From assembly GCF_004010955.1 (NCBI RefSeq), contig NZ_CP025227.1:1302001-1366000 (forward strand): 64,000 nt of DNA. The letters are read 5' to 3'. Source of the DNA: Actinomyces wuliandei. Lineage in GTDB: Bacteria; Actinomycetota; Actinomycetes; Actinomycetales; Actinomycetaceae. The notes under the pieces were generated by a model. The model made no database searches and was not told the origin of the DNA. It worked only from the letters and a program-made list of their open reading frames with translations. A program made the position numbers and the translations under genes. Positions 9,026 through 18,507 of this stretch are shown one piece after another. How positions within the stretch are numbered: the first letter of the stretch is position 1; each line of letters starts with the position of its first letter.

Positions 9026-10797
9026 GCACCTCGGGAGCCGTGCCAGGAAGACGGCTCCTGGCCCTGTGGGTGCCTGACTGGCCCGTGGTGGCCCTGACCC
9101 TGGAGGGGCGCGGTCAGCGTCGTGCGAGCAGCCCGTCCCCTCGGGGCGCCCACCTCCAGGAGGGCCGCGCTGGTGTGGACCCGGCCCTGTCGCCCGTGGC
9201 TGTCGCTGGTGCCCGGGGTGTCCTGGCTGCCTCGGCACCGGCCCGTGCTGCCGGGGTCAGTGTCGGCATGAGGGTGCGCCTGGCCCGTGCCACATGTCCC
9301 GGGCTCATCGTCCTGCCGCCCCAGGCAGAGCGTGAGGCCCGCAGTTTCGAGCTCGTCATGGACGCGGCCAGCGCGCTCCTGGCGGACCCGATCGTCGCCC
9401 GCCCGGGCCTGGCACTGTGCCCCGCCCGCGGGTCGGCACGGTGGGCCGGGGGAGAGGAGCAGCTGGCCTCGGCCCTGGTCGAGGCCGTGGCGCAGGAGGC
9501 TGACGTCGAGTGCCAGGTCGGCGTCGCCGACTCCCTGGCCGGGGCGGTCCTCGCCTCCCGCCACGGGGTCCTGGTCAAGACCGGGGACACTCCTGACTTC
9601 CTCGCACCCTGGCCGCTGGAGTCGCTCCTGACCTGCCTGACCACCTCCCGTCTGAGGACCGAGGGCCGCGAGCTGGTGGAGGTCCTCGGGCGCCTGGGCC
9701 TGTACACCCTGGGTGACCTGGCGCGCCTGCCCCACGCCGACGTCGCGGCCCGGTTCGGGCCGATGGGGGCCAGGCTCCACCGGCTGGCCTGCGGCACCGA
9801 GCACGAGGTTCCGCGCACCACCCGGCCCGCCAGGGACGTGAGCGTGGAGGCCGTCCTGGACCCACCGGCAGAGCGTGCCGACGCCGCCGCCTTCGCGGCC
9901 CGGAGCCTGGCTGAGGAGCTGGCCTCCAGGCTCGTCTCCCTGCGCCTGGCCGCCAGCCGTCTCCTGGTGGAGGCGTCCTGCCAGGACGGTACCGGCCTGA
10001 GCCGCTGCTGGATGCTGGAGACCACCCCCACAGCCGCCGAGCTCACCGACCGTGTGCGCTGGCAGCTGGAGGGCTGGTTGTCAGGCCGCTGCGGGCGCCC
10101 GCCCGCCTCGGCCCTGGAGCGCCTGCGACTGGTCGCCCTCGGGCTCTTTCCCGCCGGGGCCGCCCAGACAGGCCTGTGGCGGGCCGCCGGTGACCAGTCA
10201 GCCAGGCGGGCACGCCGCGCGGCGAGCCGGCTGGAGTCCCTCCTGGGCGCAGGCAGCGTCCAGGTGCCTCGGCTCGTCCCCGGGTGGGACCCGCGCTCGC
10301 GTGCGCGCTGTGTCGCCTGGGGGGAGCAGGGGGAGCAGGCGCGTGGGCGTGCCGGCCCCGCCCGGGACCTTCCTCGGTCGCAGGAGGGGCGTGTGGGTGT
10401 CCCGTGGGCCGGGATGCTTCCAGAGCCCTCTCCCTCCGTGGTCCTGTCCCGGCCCTGCCCCGTACGACTTGCCAGCGCCTTGGGCGAGGACCTGGACGTT
10501 GACGTCCAGGGGCAGCTGCTTGGTACCCCTGACCACCTGGAGGTCTCCTGCCCGGAGGCGCTCTGCCTGCGGGACCAGCGAGCCTGCCTGGGGTGCGCCC
10601 CTGGGGAGGAGCCCGGGACGTGCCCGTCCCACCGGCTGCGTGTCCGCTCCTGGGCAGGGCCCTGGCCTGTCAGCGAGGCGTGGTGGAGGCCCGGAGGCGC
10701 CTCGCGGCGCGCCTACCTCCAGGTGGTCCCCGACCTGGGACCGCCCCTGTTGCTTGTGCGCGCAGGGCGGTGGTGGCTCGACGCCGTCTACTCCTGA
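9022..10797 (+). CDS. imuB: ImuB: Y-family DNA polymerase-like mutasome hub
   Basis: This 591-residue Y-family homologue starts ALWVPDWPVVAL. That is the ImuB form of polymerase motif I, in which the catalytic carboxylates of DinB are lost. The usual SxDE motif is also missing; the segment reads GLALCPARGSARWAGG. LGLYTLGDLARLPHADVAARFG is the helix-hairpin-helix region. The C-terminus from about residue 400 is proline/arginine-rich and may carry the beta-clamp and DnaE2 contacts. By family, ImuB is an inactive polymerase scaffold recruiting DnaE2. It is translationally coupled to imuA' by an ATGA overlap and sits under the SOS box at 8014. Confidence 0.88.
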   Translation: MSTSGAVPGRRLLALWVPDWPVVALTLEGRGQRRASSPSPRGAHLQEGRAGVDPALSPVAVAGARGVLAASAPARAAGVSVGMRVRLARATCPGLIVLPPQAEREARSFELVMDAASALLADPIVARPGLALCPARGSARWAGGEEQLASALVEAVAQEADVECQVGVADSLAGAVLASRHGVLVKTGDTPDFLAPWPLESLLTCLTTSRLRTEGRELVEVLGRLGLYTLGDLARLPHADVAARFGPMGARLHRLACGTEHEVPRTTRPARDVSVEAVLDPPAERADAAAFAARSLAEELASRLVSLRLAASRLLVEASCQDGTGLSRCWMLETTPTAAELTDRVRWQLEGWLSGRCGRPPASALERLRLVALGLFPAGAAQTGLWRAAGDQSARRARRAASRLESLLGAGSVQVPRLVPGWDPRSRARCVAWGEQGEQARGRAGPARDLPRSQEGRVGVPWAGMLPEPSPSVVLSRPCPVRLASALGEDLDVDVQGQLLGTPDHLEVSCPEALCLRDQRACLGCAPGEEPGTCPSHRLRVRSWAGPWPVSEAWWRPGGASRRAYLQVVPDLGPPLLLVRAGRWWLDAVYS

Positions 10798-10889
10798 CCT
10801 GCTGCTCCTTGGTCGGCCCCTGCTGCCTCCGGTCTCCCGTCCCCCGGGCACTGGCAGCAGCAGGTACCGTAGGGGCGTCGCACTGAGGC

Positions 10890-10930
10890 GTCCCGGCCAG
10901 GAACGTCCCGGGCAGGAACGTCCCGGCCAG
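10890..10930 (+). repeat. Short tandem repeat between imuB and tdk
   Basis: About 2.7 copies of the 15-nt unit GTCCCGGCCAGGAAC lie in the 219-bp gap between imuB and the thymidine kinase gene. The second copy has one C-to-G change. No function is apparent. The repeat may mark where tdk was inserted or where the operon was interrupted. Confidence 0.6.
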
Positions 10931-11016
10931 GGCGGTAGCCGTGGCTGACGTACCTGGAGGGTGCCAGCACACCGGCAGGTACACGGGCCGGTACGTCGGC
11001 CAGGAGGAGGAACCGC

Positions 11017-11661
11017 GTGGCCAAGCTCTACTTCCGCTACGGCGCCATGAACTCCGGCAAGACCACCAGCCTGCTCCAGACCGCCCACAACTACGAGGAG
11101 CGCGGGCAGACCGTCCTGGTCGTCAAGGCCGTCGTGGACACCAGGGGAAGGAGCGCCGTGGTCTCCCGCCTGGGCGTGTCCCGCGAGGTGGATCTTCTGG
11201 TGCGGGACGAGGACGACCTGCGTGCCCTGGTGTCACGCCGTGCCCTGGTCGACCACGAGGCCGGGACCCCGCTGGGCCACGTCCTGGACTGCGTCCTGGT
11301 GGACGAGGCCCAGTTCCTCACGCCCTCCCAGGTGGACCAGCTCATGGAGCTCGTCCTCCTCGACGACGTCCCCGTCCTGGCCTACGGCATCCGCTCCGAC
11401 TTCCAGACCCGCAGCTTTCCTGGGTCACGCCGCCTGCTTGAGATCGCCCACTCCCTGGAGGAGCTCAAGACGATCTGCCGCTGCGGCCGCAAGGCGGTTT
11501 TCAACGCCCGCAGGACTGGGGGTGGTCCTGGTGGTGAGGGGGGACGGTTCGTCTTCGACGGGGACCAGGTCGTCATTGACTCCGGGGAGGCTGGCGACAT
11601 CACCTACGAGTCCCTGTGCGGCAAGTGCTACCTCGCGGCCGGAGGCACCCTGTCGGGGTAG
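11017..11661 (+). CDS. tdk: Thymidine kinase (type II)
   Basis: The 214-residue protein phosphorylates thymidine to dTMP in pyrimidine salvage. The P-loop GAMNSGKT is at 9-16, the Walker B-like DEAQF at 96-100, and the tetrameric-TK lasso region holds YGIRSDFQTRSF. The structural zinc site uses CRCG and CGKC near the C-terminus. The annotated GTG 11017 follows GGAGGAGGAA. It lies between imuB and dnaE2, two mutasome genes. Whether it is co-transcribed with imuB is unclear because 219 bp intervene. Coupling dTMP supply to a damage-response cluster is suggestive but inferred. Confidence 0.93.
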   Translation: MAKLYFRYGAMNSGKTTSLLQTAHNYEERGQTVLVVKAVVDTRGRSAVVSRLGVSREVDLLVRDEDDLRALVSRRALVDHEAGTPLGHVLDCVLVDEAQFLTPSQVDQLMELVLLDDVPVLAYGIRSDFQTRSFPGSRRLLEIAHSLEELKTICRCGRKAVFNARRTGGGPGGEGGRFVFDGDQVVIDSGEAGDITYESLCGKCYLAAGGTLSG

Positions 11662-11712
11662 TGAGGACCTGCCGGGACCCGAGCCGCTGCTGGTGCCGTT
11701 AGTGCCACTAGT

Positions 11713-11728
11713 ATGGACACATGTTCGA
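11713..11728 (+). promoter_or_regulatory. Possible weak SOS box before dnaE2
   Basis: ATGGACACATGTTCGA keeps the right half GTTCGA of the LexA operator and three of six bases of the left half. It lies 129 bp before the dnaE2 start. It could give damage-inducible dnaE2 expression, as is known for dnaE2 in mycobacteria, but the match is imperfect. Confidence 0.35.
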
Positions 11729-11857
11729 TTGTCTGGGGCGCTGTGAGGGGCGTGCTCCCCGCGCCGCCGGTCTCACCGCTCCTGCGGCTTCCTACGTCGC
11801 TTTCTACGTCGCTTCCTACGTCACCGTCCCCTGTACGGCCCTTCCGGGACCCGGCTC

Positions 11858-14800
11858 GTGACCCACCGCTACGCAGAGCTGCACGCCCACTCCGCCTACT
11901 CCTTCCTTGAGGGCGCCAACGAGCCCGAGGACCTGGTCCAGGCAGCCATGGACCTGGGGCTGGAGGCGCTGGCCCTGACCGACCGTGACGGCGTCCCCGG
12001 CATCGTCAGGCACGCCCAGGCCGGTCGGTCCCTGGGACTGCCGACAGCCCACGGCGCCGAGCTCACCCTGGCGGACGGCTCCCACCTTCCCGTCCTGGCC
12101 CGTGGCCCCGAGGGGTACCGGCGCCTCGTGTCCGCCATATCCCGGCACAACCTGGGCGCCGGGCACCGCGTCGAGCCCGCCCACGACCTGTCCGTCCTGG
12201 CCCAGGCCCTGCGCGGCTGCAGTACCGGAGCCACCGGTGGTGCTGCTGGTGGCGGCAGCCCCGGTACTGGTACCTCGACCTCTGCCCCTGCCTGCCTGGT
12301 CCTCACCGGCACCGCCAACGGTCCCCTGCGACGGGCGCTGGGCCACCCTCACCGACCGCAGGACTGGGACCTGGCAGCAGCGGATGCCTGCCTGGGCCGC
12401 CTCGTCGAGCTCTTTGCCGACCCCGACCGCCCCCGGTACCAGGGTCGGGACGCGGGGGCAGCGGCAGCGGGCACGCCCCAGGCCAGCGCCTGTGCCGGCG
12501 TGGCCGTCGAGATCGCCCTGGACGGCGGCCCCTGCGACGCGGCCCTCACCGAGGTGCTGTCCGGACTGGCCCGTGCCCACCACCTGCCGCTCGTGGCGAC
12601 GGGGGCGGTACGCTGCGCCCGCCCTGGCGACGCCCCCCTGGCTGACGTCCTGACGGCGACCCGTCTGGTGACCGACCTGGAGGGTGCTCGTGGGTACCTG
12701 CCCGCCACCGGGCGCTGGCTGCGTGGGGCGCAGGACATGGCCCGCCTGCACCGTCGCCTCCCGGCGGCGGTGGAGGTCGCGGCGCAGATCGGTGCCGAGA
12801 TCGCCTTCGAGCTGTCCCTGATCGCCCCAGACCTGCCCTCTCCCGAGGTCCCCCACGGCCACACGCCCGCCACCTGGTTGCGTGAGCTCACCCGGCGCGG
12901 TGCGACCAGCCGCTACGGCACCCCCGAGGAGGATCCCCGGGCCTGGCAGGTCCTGGAGCACGAGCTCGGCGTCATTGAGCAGCGCGGCTTCCCTGGGTAC
13001 TTCCTCATCGTGCGCTCGATCGTCGACTTCTGCGAGCGGCAGGGGATCCTGTGCCAGGGGCGGGGCTCGGCAGCGAACTCCGCAGTCTGCTACGCGCTGG
13101 GGATCACGGCTGTCGATGCCGTGCGTCACCGCATGCTCTTCGAGCGGTTCCTGTCCCCGGGGCGCAGCGGGTACCCGGACATTGACCTGGATATCGAGGC
13201 CTGTCGCCGCGAGGAGGTCATCCAGCATGTCTACACCCGCTACGGGCGCGACTACGCCGCCCAGGTCGCCAACGTCATCTCCTACCGGCCGCGCTCGGCG
13301 GTGCGTGACGCGGCCCGGGCGCTGGGCTACCCGCCCGGGGTGCAGGACGCCTGGGCTGCCCAGGCGGGATCCTGGCTGGCGAGGCGTGGGCGGGACGCTG
13401 CCGCGCACGGGGAGGTCCCCGGGCAGGCAGGCGGTGAGGCCGGACCGGGGAGGGGTGGCCCCGGTGCTGCCTCGCAGTGGTCGGCGGCGTCACGGGGGGA
13501 GCCTGGCCCGACGTCGGCAGAGTCGCTTGATGAGACGGTCCCTGCCCAGGTCCTGGAGGTGGCGGGGCGGCTGCTGCGCCTACCTCGGCACCTGGGCGTC
13601 CACCCCGGGGGGATGGTCTTGTGCGACCGTCCGGTCACGCAGGTCTGCCCGGTGCGCTGGGCGGCCAAGGAGAACCGCAGTGTCCTGCAGTGGGACAAGG
13701 ACGACTGTGCCGCAGTCGGCCTGGTCAAGTTCGACCTCCTGGGGCTGGGCGAGCTGACGGCCCTGCGCCTGTCCTTCACCTCGCTGTCCCAGCGGGGTGA
13801 GACTGTTCCCGAGACCCCTGATGCTGACCAGGAGGCCGTGGCTGGTGCGGTACCCGCAGCCACTGCCGCTGCCGGGACCTCCGCCGACGGCGTCCCCTCA
13901 GCCAGCGGTGGCGTCAGCGCCGGGGGCAGGACACGTCCGGTGCAGGCCGGGCGCCCGTGGAGCCTGCACACCCTGCCAGAGGACGACCCAGCCGTCTACC
14001 GGCTGCTCAGCGCGGCAGACACCGTCGGGGTCTTCCAGGTGGAGTCACGTGCCCAGATGGCCACTCTGCCGCGTCTGCGCCCCTCGACCTTCTACGACAT
14101 CGTCGTGGAGGTGGCCCTCATACGTCCCGGCCCCATCCAGGGCGACGCCGTCAGCCCCTACATCCGTCGCAGGCTCGGCCACGAGCCGGTCACCTACCTC
14201 CACGACCTGCTCAGGCCCGCCCTGGCCAGGACCCTGGGCGTCCCCCTCTTCCAGGAGCAGCTGATGCAGATTGCTGTTGACGCCGCCGGCTTCACTCCTG
14301 CCGAGGCGGACGCCCTGCGTCAGGCCATGGGCTCCAAGAGGTCGACAGAGCGGATGGAGGCCCTGCACGACCGCTTCGTCGCGGGCATGGAGGCCCACGG
14401 TATCGACACCCCTACGGCTGAGACCGTCTTCGACCAGCTGCGCGCCTTCGCCGACTTCGGGTTCCCCGAGTCCCACGCCTTCTCCTTCGCCTACCTGGTC
14501 TACGCCTCAGCCTGGCTCAAGGTCCGCAGGCCTGAGGACTTCTATGCCGGGGTCCTGGCAGCCCAGCCCATGGGGTTCTGGTCACCGCAGTCGCTCGTGG
14601 CTGACGCGCGCCGTCACGGGGTGCGGGTCCTGCCTGCCGACGTCAACGCCTCGGCCGTCCTGGCCACCGTGGAGCAGCGCCCTGCCCCGGGTGCTGCTGG
14701 CTCCTGCGGCGGGGATCCTGCTGGTGAGGATGGAGCCGATCCCTGGGGGCCTGTCAGCCCCTCGCCGCACGCCCTGACCTCCCTGGACGTCCATGGCGAC

Positions 14801-15538
14801 CTTGCCGTGCGCCTGGGGCTGGCATCCCTCCGGGGTCTGGGAGGTGGCGTCGCGCAGGAGATCGTCTCCCAGCGCCTGGAGTCGGGTCCCTACCGGGACC
14901 TGGAGGACCTGGCTCAGCGTGTGCGCCTAGGACGCGGGCACCTGGAGACCCTGGCGGCCTGCGGTGCCTTGTCTGGTCTCGGTGCGCACCGTCGTGAGGC
15001 CCTGTGGGCGGCAGGCCCCCTGGCGTCGGGGCGCCTGCGTCGGGCTGGGAGGGAGGGGGGCAGGTGGTTCCAGCCGCCGCTGCCCGGTACCGCTGTCGCT
15101 GTCACGGCACCTGTGCTGCCGGTCATGGGGGAACGTGAGCGTCAGGTGGCAGACCTCAGGCTGAGCGGGGTGTCATCCCAGGGGTACCCGACCGTGCTCG
15201 TACGGCCCCGGCTGAGCCAGGCCGGTGTCCTGACCCTCGCGGAGGCCGCCCGCCAGGAGCCGGGGAGACGGGTGAGGGCGGCGGGGGTGGTGACGCACCG
15301 GCAGCACCCGCGTACCGCTACCGGTGTGGTCTTCCTCAGCCTGGAGGACGAGACCGGGCTGCTCAACGTCGTGTGCCCCGCAGGCACGTGGCGACGCTAC
15401 CAGGATGTGGGACGACGGGCCGCCGCGCTGGTTGTCCGGGGCCTGGTGGAGCGGGCCGACGGCGCGGTGTCCCTGGTCGCCGAGCGCCTGGACGCCCTGC
15501 CCGGCGTCGTCTCCACGGGTAGCCGGGACTGGCGCTAG
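11858..15538 (+). CDS. dnaE2: Error-prone DNA polymerase DnaE2 (ImuC)
   Basis: This 1226-residue C-family polymerase begins YAELHAHSAYSFLEGA, the PHP-domain signature in the DnaE2 form. GYPDIDLDIE places the catalytic aspartates at 441 and 443. LVKFDLLGLGELTALRLSF supplies the third acidic residue. GSKRSTERMEALHDRF and FPESHAFSFAYLVYASAWLK are finger and thumb blocks. An OB-fold is at the C-terminus (VVFLSLEDETGLLNVVCP). Two Gly/Ala/Pro-rich inserts, around residues 500-560 and 650-700, make it longer than usual. With ImuA' and ImuB it would perform SOS translesion synthesis and mutagenesis. GTG 11858 is the best start by alignment to family N-termini, but it has no clear ribosome site. Confidence 0.92.
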   Translation: MTHRYAELHAHSAYSFLEGANEPEDLVQAAMDLGLEALALTDRDGVPGIVRHAQAGRSLGLPTAHGAELTLADGSHLPVLARGPEGYRRLVSAISRHNLGAGHRVEPAHDLSVLAQALRGCSTGATGGAAGGGSPGTGTSTSAPACLVLTGTANGPLRRALGHPHRPQDWDLAAADACLGRLVELFADPDRPRYQGRDAGAAAAGTPQASACAGVAVEIALDGGPCDAALTEVLSGLARAHHLPLVATGAVRCARPGDAPLADVLTATRLVTDLEGARGYLPATGRWLRGAQDMARLHRRLPAAVEVAAQIGAEIAFELSLIAPDLPSPEVPHGHTPATWLRELTRRGATSRYGTPEEDPRAWQVLEHELGVIEQRGFPGYFLIVRSIVDFCERQGILCQGRGSAANSAVCYALGITAVDAVRHRMLFERFLSPGRSGYPDIDLDIEACRREEVIQHVYTRYGRDYAAQVANVISYRPRSAVRDAARALGYPPGVQDAWAAQAGSWLARRGRDAAAHGEVPGQAGGEAGPGRGGPGAASQWSAASRGEPGPTSAESLDETVPAQVLEVAGRLLRLPRHLGVHPGGMVLCDRPVTQVCPVRWAAKENRSVLQWDKDDCAAVGLVKFDLLGLGELTALRLSFTSLSQRGETVPETPDADQEAVAGAVPAATAAAGTSADGVPSASGGVSAGGRTRPVQAGRPWSLHTLPEDDPAVYRLLSAADTVGVFQVESRAQMATLPRLRPSTFYDIVVEVALIRPGPIQGDAVSPYIRRRLGHEPVTYLHDLLRPALARTLGVPLFQEQLMQIAVDAAGFTPAEADALRQAMGSKRSTERMEALHDRFVAGMEAHGIDTPTAETVFDQLRAFADFGFPESHAFSFAYLVYASAWLKVRRPEDFYAGVLAAQPMGFWSPQSLVADARRHGVRVLPADVNASAVLATVEQRPAPGAAGSCGGDPAGEDGADPWGPVSPSPHALTSLDVHGDLAVRLGLASLRGLGGGVAQEIVSQRLESGPYRDLEDLAQRVRLGRGHLETLAACGALSGLGAHRREALWAAGPLASGRLRRAGREGGRWFQPPLPGTAVAVTAPVLPVMGERERQVADLRLSGVSSQGYPTVLVRPRLSQAGVLTLAEAARQEPGRRVRAAGVVTHRQHPRTATGVVFLSLEDETGLLNVVCPAGTWRRYQDVGRRAAALVVRGLVERADGAVSLVAERLDALPGVVSTGSRDWR

Positions 15539-15574
15539 GTGTGCTGCTTGGCCAGGTTGGCTGGGTCACACGTC

Positions 15575-15636
15575 AGGCAACAGAAACGTCGTAAGGCAGC
15601 ATGGTGTCGCATTGTCCTACGACGTTTCTGTTGCCT
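15575..15636. terminator. Perfect 19-bp inverted repeat between convergent genes
   Basis: Arm AGGCAACAGAAACGTCGTA (15575-15593) is repeated exactly, inverted, at 15618-15636, with a 24-nt loop. It lies between the 3' ends of dnaE2 and the AI-2E transporter gene, so a bidirectional terminator is the simplest reading. It lacks a clear T-tract, and its arms are less GC-rich than the surroundings. Confidence 0.65.
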
Positions 15637-15642
15637 AGGCTG

Positions 15643-17334
15643 CTACTCCCGCCGGGTGGCCGTGTAGGAGGGCAGCGCCCCGAGCACCGGGGCGTCGCGT
15701 ACATGCAGCTCGGAGTACACCGACCAGGCCACGCTGATGACCGGGACGGCGACGATGGCCCCCAGCAGTCCTGCTGAGTACGTCCCGACGGCTACCGCGA
15801 TGATGACGACCACCGGGTGCAGCGAGACCTGTCGGCCCATGATGAGCGGCTGGAGGATGTGACCCTCGATCTGGCCGATGCCGGCCACGCCCAGACCCAC
15901 CACCACCATGGTGAGGGGTCCCTGGGAGGCCAGGGCCACCACCATGGCGATCACCATGGCCACCGGGGCGCCGATCAGCGGGATGAAGGCACCGATAAAG
16001 ACCAGCACCGCCAGCGGGGCGGCCAGGGGGATTCCCACCAGCTGCAGGAAGATCCCTGCCATGACCGCGTCGGTGAGGGCGACGATGACTGTGCCGCGAG
16101 CGTACCCGGCGAAGGTGTACCACCCCGCCCCGGCGGCCCGGTGCACGGGCTCGCGCAGGTGGGCGGGCAGCTCGTTGAGAAACCAGCGCCACATCTTCTC
16201 CCCGGAGGCCAGGAAGAAGATCGTGGAGAAGACAGCCAGGGCCATGACGGCGAAGAAGTCGACGAGGCCGCTGGCGTTGGACAGGACCTCGCTGGCCAGC
16301 GACGGGGCGTTGTTCTGCAGGTAGTCCTGGCCCTGGGAGACCCAGTCCTGGAACTGCTCCGTCAGCTGCTGCTGGGTCACGTGCAGGGGAAGTGGACCCG
16401 TCTCCACGAACTCGACGATGGTGTCCAGACCGTCGCTGAACTGGGCCGCCAGGGAGTCCCACTGGTCGGTGACCGAGGCGACGACGTAGGCCACCAGACC
16501 CACCAGGGAGGCCAGTGCCGTCAGCAGGGCCAGGAAGGTCGCCGGGTAGCGGGGCATCACCCGGCCGAAGAGGCCGACCAGGGGCTGGAGGATCGAGGTG
16601 AGGACCAGGGCGATGAAGAGCCCGACGAACACCGGGACGACCCTGGCGGTGACGAAGACCATCAGGGAGACGATGATGATGACGCCCAGCAGCAGCCAGG
16701 CCCCCAGGCCCCCACGCACCAGCCAACGGGGCAGGGAGGCCAGGGCGCTGGAGCGGGTGGTGACGGTCGCTGGAACGACTGGTGCCGTGCCGGTCGTGCC
16801 AGCGGTTGCGCTCCCGGCCGCCTGGTTGCCCCTCGTGGGTGACATGCCCCCTGGGACGTCCTCCCTTGAGCCCTCCTCCCCGGTGCTGGTGCCGCTGCTG
16901 CTGGCACTGTTGCCGGTACCGTTGTCAGCACCGTGCGGGGAGGCTGTGGGCTCGTCGCGCGCCGGGTCACCTCCTGTGGAGACCGGGCACGTGCCGGTGC
17001 CTGTGGTGGGGCCGACCGCCTCCGCCCGGCCGGGCGTGTCCTGTGGGGCGGGGGCCTCCTGCTGGTAGCGCAGGTGGGCGGCCCGGTCAGCCTGCCGCCG
17101 CTCCTCGACCCGGTCGATGGTGCGGTCCAGGGCCTCGCGGGCGTGGCGCAGGTGCGCGAGCATGCTGTTGTCACGGGTGGCGCCACCGGGGGAGGGCCTG
17201 GGGACGGTCCCCTCCTGCCCCGTCTCCCCCTCAGCGGACGGGACCCCGGCCCGCCCGGGCTCTTCCTTAGCGGCTGCGGGGCGTGCCGGCGAGGGCGGCT
17301 GCACAGAGTAGCCTGCGTCCTGGTCTGCGTCCAC
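15643..17334 (-). CDS. AI-2E family transporter
   Basis: The 563-residue membrane protein belongs to the AI-2 exporter/PerM family (PF01594). After a ~200-residue disordered N-terminus it has about eight membrane segments. The first is WLLLGVIIIVSLMVFVTARV. The family hallmarks are a long amphipathic loop (around residues 265-350) and the conserved end pieces GQIEGHILQPLIMGRQVSLH and AGLLGAIVAVPVI. Members export autoinducer-2 or act as cation antiporters; the substrate here is unknown. The start is GTG 17334. It diverges from the mutarotase gene with only 59 bp between start codons, so the promoters must overlap. Confidence 0.87.
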   Translation of the reverse strand: MDADQDAGYSVQPPSPARPAAAKEEPGRAGVPSAEGETGQEGTVPRPSPGGATRDNSMLAHLRHAREALDRTIDRVEERRQADRAAHLRYQQEAPAPQDTPGRAEAVGPTTGTGTCPVSTGGDPARDEPTASPHGADNGTGNSASSSGTSTGEEGSREDVPGGMSPTRGNQAAGSATAGTTGTAPVVPATVTTRSSALASLPRWLVRGGLGAWLLLGVIIIVSLMVFVTARVVPVFVGLFIALVLTSILQPLVGLFGRVMPRYPATFLALLTALASLVGLVAYVVASVTDQWDSLAAQFSDGLDTIVEFVETGPLPLHVTQQQLTEQFQDWVSQGQDYLQNNAPSLASEVLSNASGLVDFFAVMALAVFSTIFFLASGEKMWRWFLNELPAHLREPVHRAAGAGWYTFAGYARGTVIVALTDAVMAGIFLQLVGIPLAAPLAVLVFIGAFIPLIGAPVAMVIAMVVALASQGPLTMVVVGLGVAGIGQIEGHILQPLIMGRQVSLHPVVVIIAVAVGTYSAGLLGAIVAVPVISVAWSVYSELHVRDAPVLGALPSYTATRRE

Positions 17335-17393
17335 AGACTCGTCCTTTGGTCGTGGGGGCTGACGAAACGGGACCAGCCTACTAGCGTGGGGGC

Positions 17394-18359
17394 ATGGCGT
17401 ACCACGCAGGCAGCGGGCCCCGGCACGAGCCCTTGGGGGAGACCCGGGGCGCCCACCCCTCCCTCCCGCCCACGGCGGCTCTGGCCCCTGGGCGGGGAGG
17501 CCAGCCGCGGCTCCTGGTCGACGCCCCGGCTGGGTACGGGGAGATCTACCTCCACGGCGCCACCGTGACCTCCTGGAGACCCCGGGGTGGCAGGGAGGTC
17601 ATCTTCACCTCCCGCCAGGCTGTCTTTGACGGACGGACCGCGATCCGCGGCGGCGTGCCCCTGTGCCTGCCGGTCTTCAGCGACGGGATCCACGGTGGCG
17701 CCAGCCCCAGGCACGGGTGGGCACGTACCAGCCTGTGGCGGCTGCTGTCGGTGTCAGCCACAAGGCAGGGTGGGGCGCGGGCGCTGCTCCTGCTCTCCCG
17801 GGACCACCTGACAGCCCTGTACGAGGTGGAGGTGGGCCACGAGCTGGGCCTGAGCCTGTCGCTGCGCAACGACGCAGCCTTCCCACGGACCGTGGAGGCG
17901 GCGCTGCACACCTACCTGGCGGTCCACGACGTGACCGGGACCCAGGTCAGCGGCCTGGACGGCGCCCTTTTCAGCGACAACCTCACCGGCACTGTCTCCG
18001 GCACTGTCCTCAGCGGTCTTCCCGAGGGTCCCTCCCCCGGGGCGGGAGGGCGCTACCGGGCGCAGCGCGGACCCGTCACGGTCAGCGGACCGGTCGACCG
18101 CATCTACCGCAGCGAGAGCGACCTGCGGGTGTCGGACCCGGGTCACCGCAGGGTCATCACGGTGCGCAAGCAGAACGCCGCCTCCACCATCGTGTGGAAC
18201 CCGTGGTCCACTGGCAGCGCCGCCATGCCGGACATGGCCGATGACGAGTTCGCCTCCATGCTCTGCGTGGAGGCGGGCGCGGTCCGCCAGGACGCCCCCA
18301 CCATCATGCCGGGGGAGAGCTGGTCGATGCGGGCTGTCGTGGGCACAGAGCCTGCTTGA
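17394..18359 (+). CDS. D-hexose-6-phosphate mutarotase (YeaD-like aldose 1-epimerase family)
   Basis: The 321-residue beta-sandwich protein interconverts alpha and beta anomers of hexose 6-phosphates. Family marks are EIYLHGATVTSWRP, AIRGGVPLCLPVF and PRHGWARTSLWRL, the last carrying the catalytic His. ALHTYLAVHDV holds the second His, and VVWNPWSTGSAAMPDM-type text at the C-terminus (here IVWNPWSTGSAAMPDM) follows. The first 45 residues are extra compared with typical members. Start ATG 17394 follows GTGGGGGC. It is followed by tRNA-Leu. Confidence 0.9.
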   Translation: MAYHAGSGPRHEPLGETRGAHPSLPPTAALAPGRGGQPRLLVDAPAGYGEIYLHGATVTSWRPRGGREVIFTSRQAVFDGRTAIRGGVPLCLPVFSDGIHGGASPRHGWARTSLWRLLSVSATRQGGARALLLLSRDHLTALYEVEVGHELGLSLSLRNDAAFPRTVEAALHTYLAVHDVTGTQVSGLDGALFSDNLTGTVSGTVLSGLPEGPSPGAGGRYRAQRGPVTVSGPVDRIYRSESDLRVSDPGHRRVITVRKQNAASTIVWNPWSTGSAAMPDMADDEFASMLCVEAGAVRQDAPTIMPGESWSMRAVVGTEPA

Positions 18360-18507
18360 GCCCTAAGAGCCCTAAGAAGGGTGTCCCAGAGCAGCGTGAC
18401 GGGAAGCTGTGACGGGAAGCACTGTGGGCTGCTTTTGTCGGCTTCGCTGTGGTCGTGCTAAGTTTCTCTGCGTTGCCTGCTCCTCCTGAGGCAGCAGGAG
18501 CCGTCTC

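Noticed and set aside
9022..10797. Calling imuB an active DinB/Pol IV polymerase
   Set aside because: The catalytic acidic motifs of Y-family polymerases are missing, and its place between imuA' and dnaE2 fits ImuB.
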